Part shown: positions 38,232-48,412 of the stretch, piece after piece
How positions within the stretch are numbered: position 1 is the first letter of the stretch
Layout: every line of letters starts with the position of its first letter
Source: Lycocorax pyrrhopterus obiensis
Lineage: Eukaryota > Chordata > Aves > Passeriformes > Paradisaeidae
Direction of reading: 5' to 3'
DNA length: 64,000 nucleotides
Assembly (NCBI GenBank): GCA_014706295.1
Contig: JACSVZ010000002.1
Coordinates: 51,920,717 to 51,984,716, forward strand
The notes under the pieces: generated by a model
Seen by the model: only the letters and a program-made list of their open reading frames with translations
Told to the model about the DNA's origin: nothing
Database searches by the model: none
Made by a program: the position numbers and the translations under genes

Positions 38232-38402
38232 GCGTACCAACGCGGTGTAATTGTGATAGAGAGGGAGAGAGATGTAAGGAAACAAAGGATAGAGAGAGAG
38301 AAAAGGGGGTTATAGCTACCAACGGCCAGGCGGAGTCCTTGTGGTCCATCTTCTTCCGTGGGGAGATCTCATTGGGGTCTTCTCAGAGAGTCTTCTTCTA
38401 GT

Positions 38403-38482
38403 CCTTTTGAAAGCGAGGGGCAGCTGGCCAACAGGTGAGGAAATCTTTTCAAAAGCGAAGGGCAGCTAGCCAAGAGGTGGGG
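38403..38482 (-). repeat. Imperfect direct repeat inside the nested LTR
   Basis: Two copies of a unit of about 38 bp (CCTTTTGAAAGCGAGGGGCA... and TCTTTTCAAAAGCGAAGGGCA...) lie end to end with a few substitutions and a one-base length difference. Duplicated blocks in LTRs are often enhancer repeats; in this orientation it lies in the U3/R half. Confidence 0.85.
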
Positions 38483-38783
38483 GGACAAGACCCGTTGTCT
38501 CAAGTTAATGGCACAGAACAGGTAGCAGATAGCATGTCCCACCCTGTTCTTGATGTGGTAAGAGCAGGACCGGCACAGCTCGCTGCAAACTGCACTCAGG
38601 CATGTGTACCAATTCCGGCACACTGTGCTTGGCTAGCTTTCCACCTCGGCCAGGCCCAGGCTCAGCGTCTCGCTTTCTGTAGATGATCGTGAAACAGATG
38701 AAGAGTCTTCAGGCTGTCCCTTACATAAGGACAGGGATCACTTAGCAATTGCTGCCGTGGGCAAAACAGATTGATGAAATTAG

Positions 38784-38789
38784 TTTATT
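38784..38789 (-). terminator. Poly(A) signal AATAAA of the outer LTR
   Basis: The minus strand reads GGCAATAAACTAA, matching the polyadenylation site region of this LTR type. Confidence 0.65.
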
Positions 38790-39635
38790 GCCAGTCAAAT
38801 CAGAGTAGTGTAATGAGAAAATAAAAACAAATCTTAAAATACCTTCTTCCCCCCACCTCTCCCTTCCTCATGTTTTCATCTTCACTCCCAATTCCTCTAT
38901 CTACTCACTCTCCCAAGCAGCTCAGGGGGATAAGGACTGGGGGTTGCGGTCAGTTGTCTGTGTTGCTCCTCACAGTCTTTCTCTGCTCCAGTGTGGGCTT
39001 CCTCTTATAGGAGACAGTTCTCTGCAAATTTCTCCAATGTGAGTCCTTCCCACAGGCTACAGTTCTTCACAAATTTCTCCAGCGTGGGTCCTTTCCATGG
39101 GGTGCAGGAACAGACTTCTCTAGCATGGGTCTCCCACGGTTCCACATGCCCCACCAGCGAGCCCGCTCTAGCACAGGCTTTACATGGGGTCACAGCCTCC
39201 TTCAGGCATCCATCTGCTCCAGTGGGGGGTCCTCCATGGGCTGCAGGTAGATCTCTGCTCTATTGTAGACCCCCCTGAGCTGCCTGGCTCTCCATGATCT
39301 TCACCACAGGCTGCAGGATAATCTATGCTCTGGCACCTGGAGCACTTTCTGCCTCTCTTTCCTCACTGACCTTGCTGTCCACAGGGCAGGCTGTCTTACC
39401 TGTTCTCAGTCCTCTCTTCTCTGGCTGCAAGTGCTCTTGCACAGTGACTTTTTCCCCTGCATAAATATTTTAGCCAGAAGTGCTGCCACTGTTGCTGATG
39501 GTCAGAGGCAGACCCCTCTTGGAACCATCTGGCACTGGCTGTACTGGACACAGGGGGAAGCTTTTGGCAGCTTCTCACAAAACATACCCTTGTAACCTCC
39601 CTGCTACCAAAACCACGCCATGCAAACCCAATGCA

Positions 39636-42600
39636 ATAAGAAAGAGCAAAGATATCAGGGATATATTGTCAAGAAGGTTATTTATTACATCCTTTCCTGT
39701 CTGGATGAGACAATGGATGAGACAGCCACAATCAGCAAAAATTTGTGTTTGATATTAAATGCCTAATTGTCCAATCTATTTGTAATTATCTTCAAGAGAT
39801 TTTTTGAATAATTCAACCTTTCTTAAAATTCTTAAGGCTGTTCTAGTAGGGTACTAATATGAAACTTTAAGCACTGACAGAAAAACATGACCTTGTAGGT
39901 TGTGGCAATGTCTGCCTTGAACTGTCTTTGTATGAAATAAACTCTCCTTTGAATTCCTTTTCCTAGAACTGGCTTCAGATTCAAGTCAAAGTGAGACTTC
40001 TCATCAACCCGACTTTCTTAAAAGTGGCTCAGTTCTGCAATACACAGCTCACAAATCAAATTTAATCTTCAGAATGGAAATGTTTTACTTCTATAAGACC
40101 TTGTGTGAGTAATGCCATTGAGTGGTATTCAGATTAGTATTTTGAAAAGTCATTGAATAATTTAATCGAAATTATTTACTGAGTGGAAAATATGATGGAT
40201 AACAAAGGGATGCCCTTGGAAAAGAAAGGAGTACAACATCTGGAGTGCAGTTTGTAATCCCAGAAGTATGATTGTCTCATGCTGCAACTGAGGGCTAGTG
40301 AAGGTGAAAAGCAGAGGAAAATCAGACATGCAGATCAGTCAGTACATGTGATGTCTGCAAAGAAACTCAGTCTGAAATCTTTTCACTGCCTGTCTCAGAA
40401 GCAGATACACACATGGCACAGAGAGTTTGCAAGAAGGGGATGCGGTGAAGACAGAGAAGGCTTGAGAAATAGCTCTGCATTAAACAAACCATGGAAGTTT
40501 TGTGTTCTGCTTCAGTCTGGTCACACAGCTTGTGGTGTATTTGCAGTGAGTACTCTGTCCTCTCACCTGCAAGCAGCTCTGCCATGGACTGCTGAAACTG
40601 CTGTGGCACACTAATACATTTGTTAGCTGCATGGTTCTTTCTGTGCAGCTCTATAGCTGGCATACAGTTTCAAAAAAACCTGGTTGCAATTTTATTGCCT
40701 TTCCTGCAGATTTGAAACGTATGTAGAATACAGGAATTCTCACATAAGTGCTCTATTCCTTAAAGCAGTCCTCTTTGCAAAGTGCAGAATTCTTTCTCTC
40801 TGTATACAAACAGCTTGGTGGCAAACGTTTTTACTTTTTGGTATCAATTATGAAAACATCCATTAATACTGGCACAATAAAACAAGTGAAAACAGGCTAT
40901 TTATTGTTCAATTTTCAACTCTGAATAGATCGTAATAAAGCAGATTTGAAGGAGGAAAGCTGGCTAATACGTAAAATGTGACAAAAACCCACTGTGTGAT
41001 GGAATAGCAACTTGTAAATACCCAAGGACAATCTTTTGCATTGCTTTAGAAAGTACATGGTTCCAGGGTGTCTCGTTCTTCCACCATTCTCTTGGCAACT
41101 GGAAATGGCGGTTGTGCCAGGAAGATGGCCTGAACAATACCAACTGGAAAAAGCAAATGCTGGGTGTTTGAACCACATGGAATCCTGAACTCCCATAAAA
41201 AGGCACACGTTTGCAGCTGTTCTGGGCAGTATATAGCAAACTAAATAAGCCTATGTCCATTTATGCCTCAAAATGTTGTTAACTAGCTTTAGTGAGGCAA
41301 TTCATTGCCTGTGGAGTATTTATGTTTTAATTCTGGGTAGCTATCTTACACAAATAATGCTTGTTTTACAATTTAACTATTTTTTAAAAAGTTAGTTTGT
41401 ATATATTTCTCTGTACATATAAACACATACATATAGTGAAAAATAGAGGAACACAATACCAAATGCTATTAGAAAGAATTTGTTGAATGAAATTGAGTCA
41501 ATTTCAAATATTGAAACTGCTGGAATTTGCCTTGACTCAGAGTTTTTAAGTCTTCTGAGATGTCAAGATTTCTCACTGGTAATATTAAACCAGTATTATT
41601 TATGTATATATGTATTTTCAGATTGATTTATTCTACAGCTGCAGTGAATTGTATTTGCAAGTTACAAAGTGTATATGTGCAGTTTGGAGTAACAGAAAAT
41701 CAAAATCGGCTTGGTTCCAGTTATGATGGTTTGAGTTGGTCCCCAGTGTTCTGTTTTCAAAACCAAATTTCACTGCAGATATTCACTTATGAATATCCAC
41801 TCATGAGACTAATGTGTTGAATTTACCTTTTTTACTTAATTTGGTTTTAAAAAAACCTGAAACACACCCCAACATAATCTTGAGCTCACTAAACTTAAAT
41901 TTGCTCTTATTTGAAGGGGGGGAAAAATACCTTTTGTATCCGATGCTACTTTCCCCATGTATGGGGAGTCAGTGATGATGCAAGGAAAAACAGTGGGGAT
42001 AAAGCAATACAGAGTTGAGAAAGGGTAGATGGAAACAAGGTGTGGGGGTTTGGGGGTTTTTTTGTTTGTTTGTTTAATCGTGGGGATACTTCCTTCACAC
42101 AAGTCTTGGAAATCAGGACTTACTGTCTCCATTGGTCCGTGGAACTGTTCACCCACACAATTATCAGGATTGCAACCTTGAATTGTGTGCCTTAATAACA
42201 AAGGTGTAAATGTGTTTTAAAAAGGAAAGGGACAAGTAGACCAATGTAATAATGCAAGATTATTCAGACAGAAATCCTACTACAGTTCTGCACGGTTGAA
42301 GAATTCTTTGTTGCTCTGGATGTAATCACTCCCTCTTCCTTTTTCTTACGAGTAAAACATATGAAGTAATGGAAACAGCATGATTTGGGAAGCGTGCTTA
42401 TAAGACAGGGTGGGAGAACAAAGTTTGCTATAAGAGAGGTTAGTACAGGCCAGCTAAGGGTCTTCCTTAGCTGTGTTGTGTGTTTTTCTGCGGAAATGTT
42501 TTTAATTCCACTGTGACTTTAGTTAAGAGCTTTGAAAATGCCTAACTTGTTTAAGCACAGTACAGAAGGCAACAGGGAATCATTACAATGACTCATAAGG

Positions 42601-44355
42601 CATAGGATACCAATATTGAAATAAAAATGAGTTGTTCCAATTTCTATGTTTCAAGCAGTAATTCTGCAACATCTAGGACTGCTTTATGAAGCACAATCTT
42701 TTTCTTTAATAAGGAGATAATTGAAAACAAGTTAGCTGGCTTGAGAGAACAAGCAGTGTTTCTCCTGGCAGGCTGGGGATCATAAACATTTTTTTGACAA
42801 GGATTTAGAGAAAGCTCTGGCTGGATGAGGTCATATAACAGAAGCTGGTCTTCCTAACTCCAAATATATATATCTGATGTGATGATTCTACACTTCGGGA
42901 GGTGTCAGCAAAAAAAACCTCTTGGGTTCTTTCTGTTACTGCTTTGACAGCAACTAGTGTCTTGAGACACTAGGAAAGAAAAAGTGAGCCTGACAGGATA
43001 GGAATGAATTGCCTCCATGACAGAAAGAAACTGCTGTGTGTAAGGAGGTAATACACCAACTGCAGGAGGGTGAAGATAAATAAGAACGTATATGAGGACA
43101 ATATCTTTTCTATATTGAGTGTCTAAGGGCATTAGTCTTCCTTATATTTTTTCCTCTTGTCTCCTACTTTCTTCCTGCCATGAAGTATACTTTTTTCAAG
43201 TTTGCATGTTTGTTGTTTAAGTAAGTTTTATTATGTATATATTCATTGTGCTATGTCTTTTTCACCATTTTGTGTATAAACTCCATATTGAAACATCTCT
43301 CTTAATCCCACAACATTTTTCAATGCCCCTGAGAGGTTTGTTTAAATGGATGACATGGACATAAATTCTTCACTTATGCAACCTACCGGAGGCCTCAGAA
43401 AGCCTGAGAAGCTTTAAACCCCACAGAAAGCAATGTTATATGTCTAGGGGTTGACCTGAAAGGATCTCTTATCACCCTGTATATGTGGGCTTGGATTTTA
43501 ATGCCTTGGATTGAAAGCCCATTTTGTGATACCACTTTGTTTCTTCAGCTCTGCAGGTGATGTATAGGAAAAAGGCAAAACATTGATGTCATTGAGGTCT
43601 GTTGGTATTTGAAGGAGTCAAGTTTTTAGCTGGGAGCCATGTGTTCAAGTCATTAACAATGATAATGGTCACAATTATTTCCGTGCTTTTTTGGTGCATT
43701 TGTGGTAAATTTGATTTTCCTTGTTAGCTTGTTCTTCACCATGCCTTCTGCTTTGATACTCTTAAACTTTAAGTCTAAAAACCAGATTATTTTGCATCAG
43801 CAATTTACCTTCAACTTGTGAATAAAATTATTTCATTGCTTTGTCATTCGGCCAGAAAATAAGAAAATGGAGATGAGAGTAGATAGAACAAAAACTTTCA
43901 AACACAGGCTTGTATTTGAAAGATGATTAATTCACAGAAAGAGAAGACAAATGTGAAATACGGGGTAAAAGAAAGATAAAATCTGATGTAGGGCAGTGAT
44001 AGACTAGAAAAAAAGTGAAAATATCTTTGCTCCTATTTTACTGATCTCTGTAGTTACAAGTCTTAAAAGCAACTTGTCTAAGACTCCTTGGACTGTTTGC
44101 TGGCAACAGATTTCATAAAAACATGAGCAGAAAATGGAGTTAAAGGTTGATTTTTGCCATTGTGTAGAGAAAAACAAGCCTCAGTTGTGAATAAGACCAG
44201 ATATTTCACACTGCTACAGCTATCATTTTGATTTTTTTTCAACTGAAAAAATACGACATGGAAAAAATCTTTTTTGGCTTTTTACGCTGTTGATCAAAAT
44301 GAAGGAGTGGTGTTAGAGAAGGAAGGAACAGCAGAACAAATAGGTTCTATACAGG
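39636..44355. other. Unique noncoding DNA
   Basis: No gene or element recognised over about 4.7 kb. A G-run/GTTT simple stretch lies at about 42043-42075. Open stretches up to 121 codons (for example 41836-42201 minus) show no domain. Confidence 0.55.
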
Positions 44356-44587
44356 TGTGCATGATCTCAGTGGCTCTGTCAGTCACATTTCTTCAATCTG
44401 ATCTGAAGAAAATAAACCCATTAAACTCTCAGTGGAAAGATAACTTTTGTGATCCTTAGGTGAACAGCAAATACGTACCCCCTAGGGAAGCTGGACGGTA
44501 TCTTTACAGCAAGGGCAGCAAACTCGCACAAGTCAGAAACCCAGCATGGTTCCTCTCTGTGATGCCATGATGATTTTTTTGCCTTTT

Positions 44588-44631
44588 CTTTTATATACCT
44601 TTTATATACCCTTTTATATAGCTTTTACGTA
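44588..44631 (+). repeat. Tandem CTTTTATATA repeat in LTR
   Basis: Three exact copies of CTTTTATATA and a fourth decayed one (CTTTTACGTA), spaced 11-12 bases apart. Each copy contains a TATATA core, so several TATA-like sequences sit about 300 bases upstream of the presumed promoter. Confidence 0.85.
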
Positions 44632-44913
44632 TCCTCAGTGCTTTTAGCATGCATATTTGTAATTCCTTAAACCTGATAATTTAGCATAGTCCTAATATTC
44701 TGTTAAGCCAGGAAACCAAACATCCCGGAGGCCTCACAGTTGGGGCCAGAAATTCCTATGCTATCCTGAGAAACCAAGGTCCCCTCTAGAACACATCCTG
44801 TAAACTAAGATAGGCCCATCCAGGGGCGGATTCCTCAGGATGGGGGGATATCACACTGTCCATTTAAGCTTCTCATTGGGGAATCTTTGATAGATGCGCT
44901 AATTTGCAAGGTC

Positions 44914-44920
44914 TATAAAT
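44914..44920 (+). promoter_or_regulatory. TATA box of the 44356 LTR
   Basis: TATAAAT within GGTCTATAAATTTTAC, about 120 bases before the AATAAA signal. This is the normal promoter-to-poly(A) order of a retroviral LTR. Confidence 0.65.
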
Positions 44921-44943
44921 TTTACATGCCATCTATCGGGCGG

Positions 44944-44999
44944 GTGCACTTCGGGGGGTGCATTTCGTGTGCATTCTCAGTGTGCATTTCGGTGCATTC
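44944..44999 (+). repeat. GTGCATTTC tandem repeat in LTR R region
   Basis: Five copies of GTGCAYTTC-like units (starting near 44944, 44958, 44969, 44982 and 44992) are separated by 1-5 bases. They lie between TATA box and poly(A) signal, so they would be in the transcribed R region. Confidence 0.85.
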
Positions 45000-45033
45000 C
45001 ACCTGGACAAAGTTGTGCACCTAAGGATCCTTA

Positions 45034-45039
45034 AATAAA
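45034..45039 (+). terminator. Poly(A) signal AATAAA of the 44356 LTR
   Basis: AATAAA in CCTTAAATAAATACC, about 70 bases before the LTR 3' end and downstream of the TATA box. Confidence 0.7.
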
Positions 45040-45339
45040 TACCGAGGTAAAAACCCCTTTTCCCTTAAACCGTGTTTGGTTCTTAATTTTAAGACCAGGG
45101 AAAGGCAACAGGTGGACTTCAGAGGCATTTCTCTGACATCTATCCCCAAGCTAGAAATTATTCAGACATTAAATGTGCACAAGAAAATGAGCTTATCATA
45201 TTTTGAAGTCTTTTGAGTCCCTCTTCTCCCCTCCATCAGGAATCAGTGACATCCTATCACATTTCACCTATGCCTGCCTAATTAACAGGTACCTTTCTTT
45301 TCAGGATAGGCCTATCATCACTCCATGTCAATGCCTGCC

Positions 45340-45560
<221 letters not shown>

Positions 45561-47523
45561 ATGGTTTTTTCCTCTTTTTCCTCTACTTTTTTTTGATAGG
45601 GAGATTATCTTTGTAGTTTAGTATTGATACCAGTTCAGATGAGCGGGAATAAGGATACATTATTAGGAATGACTGGCTTCACTCAGATACCATTGCACTG
45701 GGCGGCATACTCATTACAATCTGAAAATTACCTTCACTTGTATAACTGTGTCAATCAACATCATAGCATCTAAGCTAATAACAAAAACCTACAGAAAAGA
45801 TTAATCTGACATACTCTTCACCCCTCAGCCAAACAGCCACAATAAACAACTTCTAGTGCTAAATGTGCCACTTAAGATCTTTGTACATTTTCCTTGTTCT
45901 GTCTCTGGCTGTGTTTTTCTTGTCTTTTTCTGTTTGAACTCTGTCAACACTGAAGAAAAAGAACATCTCAATCTGAACCGCCAAAGCTGTGGAAGGGCAT
46001 TGAAGCAAGACCTCATCACCTATGAACTGGCAGTGAGGGATGTACAGTGCATACCTAATGGTACCTGCAGAGCATCAGATTGATCACCTCCACGGCAAGT
46101 GCTGTACAAACAAGCTGTAATGGAAGACAGTCCCTTCCCCACAGAAGGTTCCGCTGAAAGTCTCTCCTGTCTACCTTTTGTTCATTTTCCTATGCCCACT
46201 CCAATTACTACTACTGCTCTTGTTCCTATTCCCTGTTGACTTTCCACTCTTCTCAGTCTCCTCATGAAAAGGAAATGATCCTTTCAGACAACTTTGTTCT
46301 CTTCTTGCTCCATTTCAAGTGCCTCAGTACGGAGCTTGTATGTTTTGTTCAGGCATCACCATGGCAGATCTCAGCTGGAGTAGGGAGGGCATAGTGTGGA
46401 GAAAAGTCTCTGTGGGATCTGGTGTAGTTTGTGTCACCCTCTGAAAGTTAAAGACAAGTGAATGAGGAACAAAGAATTAATGCACGATTGTGTAATGAGC
46501 TAAAAAACCAAACAAATCAAGAAACAGGACACAGGTTAGACAATCAGGGAAGAGGCTGCATGTAGGTTACACTTAGGCTGCGATTTCAATCATATTGTGA
46601 TAGCTGTAAGCAAAAACATACAGAAACTCTGACCATCAGTCATGCAAGATGCAATTGCTGCAGCAATGAAAGTCGACTTTTTTTTTCCTCAGAAAGGACA
46701 TAATAATTAATGAGTCTTTGATGAGTGCTTTTAGCAATGAAGCCTCTTTTGGCCTCCTCGAGTACAATTGCTCTGAAATTGCAGCTTTGCACCTTGCAAA
46801 GAACAGTGAAGGAATGAATTTTGACTAACTTACTCAGTACCTCAGCAGGGAAATTTCGGAGGATAAGATACTTGGATATTTTAGTGGTAAAAACTTCTAA
46901 TCAGTTCTTTAATCCCAAAGCTAGCAGCCAAAACCTCCAGCTTTCAGGAAGTGAAAGAAAGAGCTGGAGGCTTGGTTTTTGGCTTACAAATGCTTTTCCA
47001 TTGAGATTATTGGGGAAAAAGTAGAAAAGTATTTAAAGGACTTGAGCCTTTGCTGGTTTGCTGTTTTTATGCTAAATCCTGGGGACTACATTAAAAACAT
47101 GATAAGTTCACTGACTGCTGGAAATATTGCACACTAACATGTGAGTGAACAAATGCAATATATTGCCTCACATGGTCAATTTATATTGTCAAGGGCAGTA
47201 CAGCTTTAATCTGTAGTCTTTAGTCTTCATCTCAATCCCCGAGATGGGCCGCTGACAATAGTTTCCATGTCAGAGTAAAATCTCTGCTGAGAACAGACTT
47301 GGAAGTAGAAGACTGTGATTTAGCATGCAGAATGATCCAGGTGATGGATACAGCAGGAATACTTAGCAGAAAGGAACAAGAACGCTGAAAAGCTTATGTT
47401 GAGAGGCTGTGATACTACAGCAACGTACAAAGAAAACAGGAACTGGGGCAAGAGGGGATTAAAGAGATGCTTCTTTTCTCTCCTTTTATTAGCCAACTTC
47501 AGAACTCTTTAGGATGAAGGTTT
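45561..47523. other. Unique noncoding DNA
   Basis: No gene or element recognised. A short T-run lies at about 46678-46687. Confidence 0.5.
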
Positions 47524-47659
47524 CACAGAACAAGAGTATTCTGATTTGGAAGGGACCCGCAAGGACCATCAAGTCCAGCTCTGTAGTGAATGGCCCACAC
47601 AGGGATTGAACCCACAACCTTGGCATCATTAGCACCACGCTCTGACCAACTGACCTAAT
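47524..47659 (-). mobile_element. tRNA-derived SINE with CR1-type tail (TguSINE1-like)
   Basis: On the minus strand the element opens with a tRNA-like head. TTAGGTCAGTTGGTCAGAGC covers the A-box region, then GTGGTGCTAATGATGCCAAG at the anticodon arm, then GGTTCAATCC as the B box (plus-strand 47603-47612). This resembles tRNA-Ile. The head is followed by a CR1-like tail: 'agctggacttgatggtccttgcgggtcccttccaaatcag', ending near the CR1 terminal 'ttctgtga'. An A box, a B box and a LINE-derived tail together define a SINE mobilised by CR1. The match is to the zebra-finch SINE as I recall it. It points to a passerine genome. It is not a functional tRNA gene: the acceptor end is missing and the arms carry substitutions. 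Confidence 0.85.
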
Positions 47660-48392
47660 CTTTGTATGGTAATCTAGCTGTGTGCATAATGCAACTTCAG
47701 AAAAAGTGTTTCTTGGAGATTTCTAGTGTGTGTTCAAGTTCTCTTTTTTTTCCTGCATGAAGAAAAGCTGATAAGGAACATTTTTCTTCAGGAATAAAAG
47801 ACACTTGAAGGCTTAAGAAAAATATCAGAATTAAAATTTAATACCATTTTTTTGTAAAAAAAAATTATATATTGTACCTAATTTTTCCATTTCATCGTTC
47901 ACAGTTAATTTCTCCAGACCTAGAAGCTGGTATGTTCATGAATAATTTTTTTTTTCCCTAATATCACAAGTATTCTTTTAAAGAAGTTGTGTTCCTTTTG
48001 CCAGACTCCAAGTCCCTCACATACCCCTGCTGTTCAGGTCCCTGTAAATATGGTTTTCTAAGCATGTTTATTATGTGGTGCTGAATATGTAATCAAGTGT
48101 CTCTTTCAGTAAAATGATGGTTTTGACTGAGGCTGCATTTCCCTCTGTTGTTTGGTGCACTATGGTGCCTGTTTTTGTAAGCACAGCATGTACCACTATG
48201 GAAGCATCCATTGGGGGAAAAAAAACCCAGGACAAATTGTAACTTCAGTCAGTGGTTTGACTGGGTGGAAAAAAAAATGGGAACCTTTGGCATGTTGGAA
48301 ATAAGTTCCTGGGATACCAGTGTGTCTGTAAAGGAAAATAACCTGACTCACAAAACAAGGATGTTAGATGTTGTATATTGTATATGTTGTAT

Positions 48393-48412
48393 AATGTATA
48401 TACATATACATT
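48393..48412. repeat. 8-bp-arm AT palindrome in TG/TA-rich tract
   Basis: AATGTATA and TATACATT pair perfectly around TACA. The tract from about 48367 to 48428 is built of TGTATA/TATATG units, so the palindrome probably arose from the low-complexity sequence. Confidence 0.8.

Larger units (their letters stand above)
38114..38725 (-). mobile_element. Nested solo LTR of a second avian endogenous retrovirus family
   Basis: A 612-bp element from TGTCACGATCCG to CCCTTACA, with TG...CA ends and a perfect 5-bp TSD. On the minus strand an AATAAA (plus-strand TTTATT, 38226-38231) lies about 110 bases before the 3' end, which sets the orientation. It is GC-richer and contains more CpG than its surroundings, suggesting a comparatively recent arrival. 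It includes a two-copy imperfect direct repeat of about 38 bp (38403-38482). No coding region remains: it is a solo LTR. I believe it belongs to a songbird-type family, but the exact name would need a repeat-library search. Confidence 0.9.
38109..38730. repeat. Target-site duplication TAAGG around the nested LTR
   Basis: TAAGG is present at 38109-38113 and 38726-38730, directly outside the TG...CA ends of the nested LTR. Joining the two sides at one TAAGG restores the expected continuous outer-LTR sequence, which is independent support for the boundaries. Confidence 0.93.
37996..39635 (-). mobile_element. ERVL-type solo LTR, interrupted by a nested LTR
   Basis: The plus strand shows the reverse of a common avian ERVL-type LTR. 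It starts with TGTAGTGTGTCTGAC, then 'gagctggatgccaggtgcccaccaaa', 'ctctatcactcttcc' and 'cagctggccaggggagag'. After the nested insertion it resumes with 'ataaggacagggatcac' and 'gggcaaaacagattg'. The G/C-rich tandem block about 39000-39250 (units like 'ctccagcgtgggtccttcccatgggg') follows. The end is 'ccctgctaccaaaacc...gcaaacccaatgca'. Removing the nested element and one duplicated TAAGG leaves about 1,023 bp. Flanking bases are ATGAG on the left and ATAAG on the right, a one-mismatch 5-bp TSD. A minus-strand AATAAA lies at 38784-38789. No retroviral coding region remains. Open stretches inside are shadows. Confidence 0.9.
44356..45107 (+). mobile_element. Solo LTR of an avian endogenous retrovirus (ERVK-like R/U5)
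   Basis: The right half is clearly LTR-like. TATAAAT at 44914-44920 is followed by a tandem GTGCATTTC block and AATAAA at 45034-45039. The R/U5 segment then runs 'accgaggtaaaaacccc...cttaaaccgtgtttggttctt' and ends GGCA. If it starts at TGTGCATG (44356), the flanks carry ACAGG on both sides (44351-44355 and 45108-45112). The identity runs to 7 bp (ACAGGTG) if the start is moved to 44358. That gives a 752-bp element with TG...CA ends. The left boundary rests on this repeat alone; the true start might be nearer 44560. The plus orientation is set by the TATA and poly(A) order. No coding sequence. Confidence 0.72.

Noticed and set aside
37991..38401. 136-codon plus-strand open stretch
   Set aside because: It spans the junction of two LTRs that both lie on the minus strand, so it is a chance reading frame.
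47592..47659. Possible tRNA-Ile gene
   Set aside because: A and B boxes are present, but the acceptor stem cannot close and a CR1 tail follows directly, so it is a SINE head.
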